NCBI GenBank assembly: GCA_050256555.1
Contig: JBBWWC010000255.1
Coordinates: 1-23,495 of the forward strand
Source of the DNA: UBA1146 sp050256555
GTDB lineage: Bacteria; Planctomycetota; UBA8108; UBA1146
Reading direction: 5' to 3'
DNA: 23,495 bases
Shown piece after piece: positions 16,777 to 23,495 of the stretch. Below the pieces are notes generated by a model. It had not been told where the DNA came from, did not search any database, and saw only the letters and a program-made list of their open reading frames with translations. Each line of letters opens with the position of its first letter. The first letter of the stretch is position 1. The position numbers and the translations under genes were made by a program.

Positions 16777-17015
16777 TAACCCTCCTAACGGATCATTTCA
16801 TCGTCGGGAAATACCAAGAAACACACCAGGAAACCGACGATCGATCCAGGGACTTTTATCTTGTCTTACCAGTAGGATGACGACATCCACTCGGAAATCC
16901 CCCGAAAAAAACGGAGAAATCCTCAGAAACTCAATAATCCCTGATTTGACCCCACTTTTGTAGTCCTTTCTCGAAGAATCATCTTGGTTTACGTTAGTCC
17001 AAGGGAGGTCAGAGA

Positions 17016-17558
17016 ATGGACAAGAAAACGGCTCATATCGGCATACTCACCGTCTCCGATCGGGCTTTTCGTGGCGAATACGAGGATCAGGGCGGTCCAG
17101 CAGTCCAGAACTGGCTGATGTCCCGCTTTGCCGATCCTCCGCCCTTCGAGGTACGAATCTGTCCCGATGTTCTCGAAAACATCGAACAAGAGATCAGCCA
17201 GCTCGCCACAACCTGCTCCCTCTTGATGACCACCGGAGGTACCGGGATCGGCCCACGAGATGTCACACCCGAAGCTACGATTCGTTGCTGTACCAAACTG
17301 ATCCCTGGATTCGGGGAAAAGATGCGTGCAGCCAACTGGGACGCCGTTCCCACGGCCATCTTGTCGCGAGCCACCGCAGGACTGGTCGGCTCCTGTCTCG
17401 TCATCAATCTACCAGGCAATCCAAAGGCCATCGCTGAATGCCTGGAAGCCATCTGGCCGGCCATTCCACATGCGATTGAAACTGCAGGGGGGCCATCCTG
17501 GAAAGCAAAAGGTGCGGCGAAAAGTCCTCACCCGCCGTCGGCAAGTAGTTCCTCGTAG
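17016..17558 (+). CDS. mog: MogA/MoaB-family molybdopterin adenylyltransferase
   Basis: A 180-residue protein of the MoaB/Mog fold that adenylylates molybdopterin before molybdate insertion in molybdenum-cofactor synthesis. Evidence is IGILTVSDRAFRGEYEDQGG (8-27), the family signature TTGGTGIGPRDVTPEAT (72-88), SRATAGLVGSCLVINLPGNP with the LPGNP loop, and AIPHAIE at the end of the core. The length suits stand-alone Mog. ATG 17016 has GGGAGG 7 bases upstream. No other cofactor genes are in the window. The last 31 bases overlap the 3' end of convergent bshA, and the extra tail (Pro/Ser/Lys rich, ending SASSSS) is read from that overlap, so it may be non-functional. MoaB and Mog cannot be separated by eye, so the symbol is tentative. 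Confidence 0.9.
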   Translation: MDKKTAHIGILTVSDRAFRGEYEDQGGPAVQNWLMSRFADPPPFEVRICPDVLENIEQEISQLATTCSLLMTTGGTGIGPRDVTPEATIRCCTKLIPGFGEKMRAANWDAVPTAILSRATAGLVGSCLVINLPGNPKAIAECLEAIWPAIPHAIETAGGPSWKAKGAAKSPHPPSASSSS

Positions 17559-18658
17559 TTCTTTTCGTAGGATTCGATGACTCGATCCCAGCCGAACTGA
17601 TCGACCGCCAATTGCCGGGCCGTGGCCGAGAAACGTTGCCTCAGTGGCTGATCCTGCAGCAGGGTCCGAAGGTGTTCAGCCAGTTGATCGACATCTCCGA
17701 CCGGCGCTAACAATCCCGATTCTCCCGACTGCACCACTGTTGGGATTCCACCCGAGAGGGTCGAAACCACGGGTAACCCAGAAGCCATCGCCTCCAGCGC
17801 AGCCAGTCCGAAGGACTCACTCTCACTCGGTAACAAGAACAGGTCTGAACTGGCGAGAAGAGCCGCAGTGTCATCGATCGGCCCGAGCCAGGAGATCCGA
17901 TCTTCCACTCCGAGCCTCCGCGCTTCCTCCTGCGAATGTCCCAGATCAGGCCCATGCCCGATCATCAACAAACGCGCAGGTATATCTTTCGCCCCCTGAG
18001 CAAAAGCAGCCACGACGTCGGTCACTCTTTTGACCGGTCGAAAATTGCTGACATGCACGACCAGAAGTTCGCCAGGACTGGAGAACCTGGCACGCAAGTC
18101 AGCGTTCGCACGATCAGGCGAGAAAACCTCCGGATCGACAGCGTTTGGAATCGTATATAGATCCTGACAGGGAGACAGTTCCTGGCGGGTCGCCTCACCG
18201 AGCCAATCGCTGACCACCGTGACCCGATCGCTCTCCTCGATGGCCCAACGAGTGATACCGGCATAGGACGGATCCGCACCGACCAGCGTGATATCGGTGC
18301 CATGAAGAGTCGTCACCACTTTCACATTGCCATCACGTTGCATGCTACGAGCCAGAACCGCAGCGAGGGAATGTGGAATGGCGTAATGAGCATGAATGAT
18401 CTCTACACCTTCCCGCTCGACCACTTGTAATAACTCGTTGGCCAGTGCCAGTGCATATGGCGGATAACGGAAAAGTGGATAGGAAGAAACTTGGACCTCG
18501 TGAAAGTGAACTCCGACGGAAAGTGGATCGAGACGAAACGGTCGTTCATAAGAAACAAAATGAATTTCGTGTCCACGAGCAGCAAGTCTCATTCCAAGTT
18601 CTGCCGCCACCACTCCACTGCCACCGTGCGTAGGATGACAGGCCAATGCTATCTTCAT
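17528..18658 (-). CDS. bshA: N-acetyl-alpha-D-glucosaminyl L-malate synthase (bacillithiol step 1)
   Basis: A 376-residue GT4-family glycosyltransferase that joins GlcNAc from UDP-GlcNAc to L-malate, the first step of bacillithiol synthesis. The N-terminus CHPTHGGSGVVAAELG and GHEIHFVSYERPFRL are diagnostic of BshA, HAHYAIPHSLAAVLAR and TTLHGTDITLVGADPSY follow, and the donor site is marked by NFRPVKRVTDVV, SESFGLAALEAMASGLPVV and the two Glu of the EX7E motif. The length is that of the family. ATG 18658 overlaps the bshB1 stop (ATGA), showing translational coupling. It is the last gene of the operon and its 3' end overlaps the convergent mog gene by 31 bases. Confidence 0.95.
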   Translation of the reverse strand: MKIALACHPTHGGSGVVAAELGMRLAARGHEIHFVSYERPFRLDPLSVGVHFHEVQVSSYPLFRYPPYALALANELLQVVEREGVEIIHAHYAIPHSLAAVLARSMQRDGNVKVVTTLHGTDITLVGADPSYAGITRWAIEESDRVTVVSDWLGEATRQELSPCQDLYTIPNAVDPEVFSPDRANADLRARFSSPGELLVVHVSNFRPVKRVTDVVAAFAQGAKDIPARLLMIGHGPDLGHSQEEARRLGVEDRISWLGPIDDTAALLASSDLFLLPSESESFGLAALEAMASGLPVVSTLSGGIPTVVQSGESGLLAPVGDVDQLAEHLRTLLQDQPLRQRFSATARQLAVDQFGWDRVIESYEKNYEELLADGG

Positions 18659-19452
18659 CGTTTCGGGTTCTCCGTATCCGCCGATCTCGACTCCGCTGGA
18701 TTTCCCGAAGACAGACCTTCACCGACCACCAGGTCGACCGGATTCGCTACTGCCGGCGGGTCTTGCCATACGATCGCCTCACCCAGCTCTACTCCTGATC
18801 GTGACCCGAGATCTCTCGATCTTCCTTCAACCGCAGCCATGAACTGTGGACGAGAAATCTTCGTCGGAGGGCCAGATTTTTCAGGATCATGAAACTGCGA
18901 TCGATAGCACCGAACCACCTCCAGTTTGCGATTCCAGTGCTCGGAGATATCGACAACGATGCTCGGCTCGAACGGCGTGTGGCACATGTAATAGCCAAGA
19001 GTGGCAGCCCTGTGCTGGACTACCGATTCAGCGTCATCAGTCCGGTAGTTACGGACGCCACCGAGATAAAGACTACGGTAAGCAAGCAAACCGGCGCCGG
19101 CATGATCCGGGTGGAGGTCATCTTTCCAGGGAGCCAGCACCACCTTCGGACGAGTCTCACGGAACACCGCAACCAGCGCCTTGCGCGACACATCGTCATC
19201 ACGAATCGATCCATCAGGTAATTCCAGGCAACGTCGCCAGTGAACACCAAGCAGTTCGGTCGCTGCCGCAGTTTCTTCTGCTCGTAATTCAGGGGTTCCT
19301 CGGCTCGACAATTCACCACGACTCAAATCGACGATTCCAACCCGGGACCCACTCGCAATCGTCGCGAGGATGGTTCCCCCCAGAGCGATTTCGGCATCAT
19401 CCGGATGAGCAGCCACCACCAGTAGATCGAGCTTCGAATCAACGCTGGCCAT
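18655..19452 (-). CDS. bshB1: Bacillithiol deacetylase BshB1 (N-acetylglucosaminyl-malate deacetylase)
   Basis: A 265-residue PIG-L/LmbE-type zinc hydrolase that removes the acetyl group from GlcNAc-malate. The zinc site shows as VVAAHPDDAEIALGGTI (HPDD at 16-19), and the later histidine motif as DLHPDHAGAGLLAYRS. DLSRGELSSRGTPELRAEE and ELPDGSIRD are characteristic of BshB1 rather than of general LmbE proteins. SQFHDPE is a further family match. ATG 19452 has AGAGGAG 7 bases upstream and lies inside the 3' end of bshC (14-base overlap); the longer frame from 19530 is not supported. A C-terminal tail of some 30 residues after VWQDPPAV looks unstructured. Its stop overlaps the bshA start. Confidence 0.94.
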   Translation of the reverse strand: MASVDSKLDLLVVAAHPDDAEIALGGTILATIASGSRVGIVDLSRGELSSRGTPELRAEETAAATELLGVHWRRCLELPDGSIRDDDVSRKALVAVFRETRPKVVLAPWKDDLHPDHAGAGLLAYRSLYLGGVRNYRTDDAESVVQHRAATLGYYMCHTPFEPSIVVDISEHWNRKLEVVRCYRSQFHDPEKSGPPTKISRPQFMAAVEGRSRDLGSRSGVELGEAIVWQDPPAVANPVDLVVGEGLSSGNPAESRSADTENPKR

Positions 19453-20926
19453 CGTGCTGCTCCTCTCTCGGTTCAAAAGTCGATTGCGATTCACCTGCCG
19501 AATTGAGATCGAACTCGTGAACCGATCCATCCCAACAGCGAGTCGCTTTGAAAAGGGTTTGTCGCATGATTCTGATCACTGCCAGTCCCTGCTGGGCTAT
19601 CAGATCGATCAAATTACGATTCCGTTCCGGTTCGCCGCCACCGGGAAAGAGTTGCTCCAGAAGAACATCGACTCTCTGACGACGTGCCTCGATGCCACCG
19701 TCGAGATTTCTTTCGATGGAATTCTCCAGTCCGGCCAGCTGTCGTCGCCAGGTCCGAGCCAAACGCCGTGCCCGCCGCTGCAGCGCCGGATTGGCATCGT
19801 CGCGAACAGACAGCTCTTCGATCCGTTCGATGAGGGCTGATCCTTGCACGGCAATCTGGCGCGCCTCGGTGGTGGCTTTCTCGGAAGCCATCAGATCGGC
19901 CGCCGTTACTCCCGGAACGATTCGGCTTCGCTCCCCGCCCTCGGCAACAATCGCCTCGACCCGTTCAGCGTCGATGGGACGTAAAGCGGGTCGTGGTAAC
20001 CATAGCGGCTGCGAAAGCCCCCACTGTTGCCGGACCTTACGCGTCTCAATAACGTAGTTGAATTCTGTCGGACCCAGAATCACGGCTGCCGGATCGATCA
20101 CTTCGTCCTGGACGATAGTCCTCAGCAAGGCATCCGGAGAAATCGATCCGTGATCTGCACTCAGAATCTCCGTAATCGGTCGTTCGATCTGATGTGGTCT
20201 TCTCCGCAATCCATCGTCATCGATGACAAAAATCGGTTCCTCTCGTGGAACTGGAACCGGCGCCGGAATCCCCAAGGTTTCCTGTTCTCGACAGGCCTCT
20301 GCCACCAACTCCCGGAATTGGCCGCTCTGTCGGATCGCTCGCTCGACGATGGGTCGTTGTAAATTCCGGAACCAACGCGGCACGACCGGCAACCAGGGAG
20401 TCTCTGTCAGTAACAACGAAAGCAGCGAAATAAATTCTGCCGCAGGTCCTGATGAAATTGCAGATCCCGCAAGCGCCATCGCCGGCGCTGCATGGGGAGC
20501 GGATCCAATCGCATCACTGAGTGCGGCAAGTCGCTCATCCGGGAGTTGCCTGTGACGTAGGTCATAGAGAGGTCGGCGTCCTTCGACGTGCGGATTACCA
20601 GGGGTTTTTCCGCTGCAGAAAGTACCCGGTTCCAGCTCACTGCCATCGTGATCATCATCGGCGACCCAGAAGAGCGGAATCGTTGGGATACCGGCCTCTT
20701 CGAGCTGGTCTGCCAGAGCGATCACCGAAAGAACCTTCGAAATACCGAGCAACGGCCCACCCCACAGAGCGGGCTGCTGACCAGCGATCACGATGCGAGT
20801 TTCAGGATCTTCCAGCCGCTCGATCGCCTGGCGCGCCACCAAGGGCAATTCTAGAGAATCCCAATGCGGTCGCAATTCCTTGAGCAATCTTTCTCTTCGT
20901 TCAGGATCAGGTTTGCGGCGAGCCAC
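19439..20926 (-). CDS. bshC: Bacillithiol synthase BshC (putative cysteine ligase), 5' end interrupted
   Basis: A 495-residue frame encoding the bulk of BshC, which adds cysteine to GlcN-malate as the final bacillithiol step. Family features are IVIAGQQPALWGGPLLGISK, PLFWVADDDHDGSE (HD pair), LGPTEFNYVIE and PRPALRPI. BshC members normally have about 85-90 residues before the GQQ motif, but this frame gives about 48. The missing residues lie upstream in the same frame but beyond a TAG at 20960-20962. The first start codon after that TAG is GTG 20926, which has only GGAAG at 11 bases. Possibilities are a nonsense mutation, a sequence error, or a real restart. The 3' end overlaps bshB1. I am sure of the family and unsure whether the protein is made in full. 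Confidence 0.88.
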   Translation of the reverse strand: MARRKPDPERRERLLKELRPHWDSLELPLVARQAIERLEDPETRIVIAGQQPALWGGPLLGISKVLSVIALADQLEEAGIPTIPLFWVADDDHDGSELEPGTFCSGKTPGNPHVEGRRPLYDLRHRQLPDERLAALSDAIGSAPHAAPAMALAGSAISSGPAAEFISLLSLLLTETPWLPVVPRWFRNLQRPIVERAIRQSGQFRELVAEACREQETLGIPAPVPVPREEPIFVIDDDGLRRRPHQIERPITEILSADHGSISPDALLRTIVQDEVIDPAAVILGPTEFNYVIETRKVRQQWGLSQPLWLPRPALRPIDAERVEAIVAEGGERSRIVPGVTAADLMASEKATTEARQIAVQGSALIERIEELSVRDDANPALQRRARRLARTWRRQLAGLENSIERNLDGGIEARRQRVDVLLEQLFPGGGEPERNRNLIDLIAQQGLAVIRIMRQTLFKATRCWDGSVHEFDLNSAGESQSTFEPREEQHDGQR

Positions 20927-21034
20927 TTCATCGAGTACTTCCGCACCATCGATGGCGATCTATCCGATCAGAAGTGCAGCGGACTCATCGCGATTCCGAA
21001 GCAACTGGAGCAGTTGATTCTGTTGACCGATCAT
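20927..21034 (-). other. 5' segment of bshC with in-frame TAG at codon 25
   Basis: ATG at 21034 overlaps the methyltransferase stop (ATGA) and has AAGGAG 4 bases upstream, the best start signal in this junction. It opens MIGQQNQLLQLLRNRDES, then reaches TAG at 20960-20962, then continues in the same frame (IAIDGAEVLDE) into the bshC body. Reading through would give a BshC of normal length. TAG ends the mog, pilZ, pfkB and VCBS genes in this window, so it is an ordinary stop here. Confidence 0.85.
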
Positions 21035-21798
21035 CGATCTCCTTCAACCCTGTGCGCCAAAACGATCATCCGCTGACTTTTCCCGGATCGATACGGATCT
21101 CCGACCCAATTTCCGTGAACCTGATCTGATATCCAACCCGTAGCTTCCAGCATATTTTCGATTTCATCGATACCAAAAAGGCGAACCGATTCGGTGTAAC
21201 TGCGTACATTTCCATCTCGACTCAAAACGACTTTTTTCTCGACTCTTTTCCCATCTCCCGAGATGGAACGAGTTTCATCGATGTGTAGATCCCCCTGATT
21301 CCTCTGACTGGTTGGAATCAGTCCTGAAATGACGGACTCTCGATCGGGTAAATCGAGCAGAAATCCACCGCCAGGGCGAACCACTCGCGCGATCTCCTTC
21401 AGCACGGCTCGATTTTCTTCATCCGTCGGGAAATATCCAAACGAAGTAAAGAACATCACGACATGATCAAAACTGGCGGCCTCCAACGGCATCGATCGAA
21501 CATCGGATTGAACCAACACCGCTTCAGGGCCGAGACGACGTCGCGCTTCCGCCAGCAGGTCTCCGGACAGATCGAGAGAAACGAGGTCGAAACCAGCCTG
21601 TTGAAGCCAGTGGCTGTGTCGCCCTGCTCCACAACAAAGATCCAGCCAACGATCTCCCTCTTGCCCCTGAAGCCAGTCGATCGCACTACTGACCTCGGCC
21701 TCAGCACTGGCCTCGTCGCGCCACGGATAGACCTCCAGGTACTGGGCGTCAAACGCCTCTCTGTACCATTCATCGGTGGTCATGCGATTTGCGCTCAT
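21031..21798 (-). CDS. Class I SAM-dependent methyltransferase, first gene of the bacillithiol operon (NmbA-like candidate)
   Basis: A 255-residue soluble methyltransferase. Motif I is DRWLDLCCGAGRHSHWL (from residue 49), followed by LVSLDLSGDLLAEAR (acidic end of beta 2), VLVQSDVRSMPLEAASFDHV and the post-motif IARVVRPGGGFLLDLPDRES. The substrate is not shown by sequence. Its stop overlaps the bshC start (ATGA), and bshC, bshB1 and bshA follow with overlaps, so it almost certainly acts in or beside bacillithiol metabolism. From memory of the literature, NmbA of green sulfur bacteria methylates bacillithiol on nitrogen; this gene is a good candidate for that role, but I could not test homology. 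ATG 21798 has GGGAG 6 bases upstream; ATG 21783 is an alternative. It is divergent from priA across 229 bases that should hold the operon promoter. Confidence 0.87.
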   Translation of the reverse strand: MSANRMTTDEWYREAFDAQYLEVYPWRDEASAEAEVSSAIDWLQGQEGDRWLDLCCGAGRHSHWLQQAGFDLVSLDLSGDLLAEARRRLGPEAVLVQSDVRSMPLEAASFDHVVMFFTSFGYFPTDEENRAVLKEIARVVRPGGGFLLDLPDRESVISGLIPTSQRNQGDLHIDETRSISGDGKRVEKKVVLSRDGNVRSYTESVRLFGIDEIENMLEATGWISDQVHGNWVGDPYRSGKSQRMIVLAHRVEGDR

Positions 21799-22027
21799 TG
21801 CGTGCTCCCAAGAATCCAGGTCTGTAGTCCGCGATCCAGACCCGCACGACAGGAAAAATCCTTCCCGGTGCTTTCCTGGGCCCAGTACCTCATACTCCTA
21901 TAGTCCCGTTTCCGGACAATCTTCTCAAGGAAACCCTGCCCCTTGCCGGAAGAACCTGTTCCCGGTAACGATATGGCTCTGAATTGGCCGAGAATCGAAC
22001 TGGAATGGTGAAGAAAGGGAAATCGTG

Positions 22028-23495
22028 GTGAGCAGCATCGCACGGGTAGCACTCCCGATACCACGACATGAACCGTTTGATTACCGAATTCCCGAGTCGA
22101 TTCGTCACCAGATCATCCCGGGAGTTCCCGTTCGAGTCCCCTTCGGACCGACCAAAAAACATGGTTGGGTGGTCGAACTGGCCCATGAATCGCCGCATCC
22201 CAGGTTGCGTGAAATCGACTGTCGCATCCCGGATGGAGCGGCCATCCCGGAGGATCTGCTCAAGCTCCTCCAGTGGACTGCAGATTATTATTTATGCGGA
22301 ATCGGCGAAGTGATCGAGTGCGCCATTCCTCGGCCGGTTCGAAATCGTCGCATTCGCCAGGTACGCTGGGTCCAGCTGACCGAAGCTGGTAAGAATCTCG
22401 CACCGGAAGATTGCGGAGCCGAAGCACGAAAGAAGATTCTTCAACAACTCGCAACAACATCTACTGCACAACCTTTGCGAACACTCATCTCGACATGTTC
22501 CACCAGTGAAAGCCCGGTCAAGACTCTCGCCAAGAAAGGGCTCGTCGAAATCTTCGACGCCCTGCCTCCAGAATTTGGAACTCCTGGCGATGAGAGTCAT
22601 GGGTTTCCAGGATCAAAAAATGGGCCCGACTTCGAACCCAATCAGGAACAATGGCAAGCGGTCGATAAAATCAACGGCGCTCTGGATAGCAATGAGTTCA
22701 AACCTTTCCTTCTCCACGGTGTCACGGGAAGCGGCAAAACAGAGGTCTATATTCGCTGCGTAGAGAAAGCCCTTGAGAAGGGACGAGGAGCACTGGTCTT
22801 GCTACCAGAAATCGCTCTCACCCCGCAGGCGATCGAGCGATTCACGGACAGGCTCGGACCCGTTGCAGTTCTTCACTCCATGCTTCCTGATACAGAACGT
22901 GCTGTCCACTACGAACGTCTCCGCAAAGGAGAGGTCCGCATCGCCCTGGGAGCTCGTAGCGCCGTCTTCGCTCCGGTACCCAATCTGGGGATTATCGTCG
23001 TCGATGAATGCCATGAATCCTCCTACAAGCAAGAAAACTCACCTCGTTATCATGCTCGGGATGTCGCAGTGATGAGATCTCATCAACTTTCGATTCCTTG
23101 CGTTCTTGGATCTGCAACTCCCTCGATGGAGTCACTTGAGAATGTGAGACGTGGCAAGTTCGAACGATTGCGCCTCAGCTCACGCGTCAGCGGTCGTCCC
23201 ATGGCCAAGATAGAGGTCGTCGATCATCGTAACGAACCAGGAATCGCAGGAGGCGGTGGACTTCTTTCTCTCAAACTGATCGAGAGAATTCGCACAACAT
23301 TGGCCCGCGATGAACAGGTGCTTCTGTTCTTGAATCGTCGCGGTTTTGCGCGTGATCTACAGTGCAGGAGATGTGGTTTCTCCGTCCGCTGTAAGCAGTG
23401 TGATATTCCACTCACTTACCACAAACAGAAGAATCATTCTCAGTGTCACTATTGTGGCGAGAAACAACCAGTTTCCGACCAGTGCCCGAGTTGCA
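22028..23495 (+). CDS. priA: Primosomal protein N' (PriA helicase), 3' end outside the window
   Basis: The first 489 codons of PriA, the helicase that restarts stalled replication forks. The N-terminal DNA-binding part reads ARVALPIPRHEPFDYRIPES and VPVRVPFGPTKKHGWVVEL. The Walker A motif GVTGSGKTE is at 231-239, followed by LLPEIALTPQ, LHSM, GARSAVFAPVPNLGIIVVDE, the box DECH at 326-329 (more usually DEEH) then SSYKQENSPRYHARDVA, and GSATPSMES. LFLNRRGFA leads into the two zinc sites: Cys446, 449, 455, 458 and the four Cys of CHYCGEKQPVSDQCPSC, the last of which is in the final complete codon. GTG 22028 and GTG 22025 are adjacent candidates, 7 and 4 bases after AAGGGA; I prefer 22028 for spacing. 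Confidence 0.93.
   Translation, partial: MSSIARVALPIPRHEPFDYRIPESIRHQIIPGVPVRVPFGPTKKHGWVVELAHESPHPRLREIDCRIPDGAAIPEDLLKLLQWTADYYLCGIGEVIECAIPRPVRNRRIRQVRWVQLTEAGKNLAPEDCGAEARKKILQQLATTSTAQPLRTLISTCSTSESPVKTLAKKGLVEIFDALPPEFGTPGDESHGFPGSKNGPDFEPNQEQWQAVDKINGALDSNEFKPFLLHGVTGSGKTEVYIRCVEKALEKGRGALVLLPEIALTPQAIERFTDRLGPVAVLHSMLPDTERAVHYERLRKGEVRIALGARSAVFAPVPNLGIIVVDECHESSYKQENSPRYHARDVAVMRSHQLSIPCVLGSATPSMESLENVRRGKFERLRLSSRVSGRPMAKIEVVDHRNEPGIAGGGGLLSLKLIERIRTTLARDEQVLLFLNRRGFARDLQCRRCGFSVRCKQCDIPLTYHKQKNHSQCHYCGEKQPVSDQCPSC

Noticed and set aside
16777..17015. TTGACC in the mog upstream region as a promoter -35 element
   Set aside because: No convincing -10 element lies at the right distance, so I did not annotate a promoter.

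Overview
The window reads as one contiguous piece of a bacterial chromosome with about 21 protein-coding genes and no RNA genes, insertion sequences, CRISPR arrays or prophage genes that I could see. The gene content suggests Planctomycetota or a relative. This is inferred from a secreted FG-GAP/VCBS repeat protein ending in a paired GD.N/DANDD dockerin-like region with a Pro-rich FPACGPDP tail, secreted von Willebrand A proteins, an archaeal/eukaryotic-type prolyl-tRNA synthetase, a secreted arylsulfotransferase-family protein and a bacillithiol cluster. No marker gene allows a firm placement.

Layout. (1) 1-2222: a partial outer-membrane-type gene running off the left edge (minus strand), divergent from an arylsulfotransferase-family gene. 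(2) 2223-8062: five minus-strand genes, probably one or two transcription units, in transcription order M20 amidohydrolase, a HypA-like protein lacking the zinc domain, a long UbiD-type decarboxylase, the VCBS/dockerin-like secreted protein and a GNAT acetyltransferase. (3) 8242-13914: plus-strand proS coupled to a secreted M61 peptidase, then a PilZ protein closed by a terminator hairpin, then a membrane M48 metallopeptidase. (4) 13980-16776: two paralogous secreted VWA proteins on the minus strand, each followed by its own intrinsic terminator, with a PfkB sugar kinase between them. (5) 17016-17558: a Mog/MoaB-family molybdopterin adenylyltransferase on the plus strand. (6) 17528-21798: a tightly overlapping minus-strand operon of methyltransferase, bshC, bshB1 and bshA. 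(7) 22028 to the right edge: most of priA.

Most notable points. The bacillithiol operon begins with a SAM-dependent methyltransferase, so the end product may be N-methyl-bacillithiol. Within it, bshC has a well-formed ATG with a ribosome binding site overlapping the methyltransferase stop, but an in-frame TAG at codon 25. TAG ends several other genes here, so this is a nonsense mutation, a sequence error, or a leader followed by a restart. The HypA-like protein keeps the HypA core but has lost both the Met-His nickel site and the zinc loop. The VWA pair looks like a lineage-specific secreted family.

Several starts are non-ATG codons with good ribosome binding sites (GTG 807, TTG 2738, GTG 14726, GTG 22028), and I moved many starts inward from the longest open frame on that basis.
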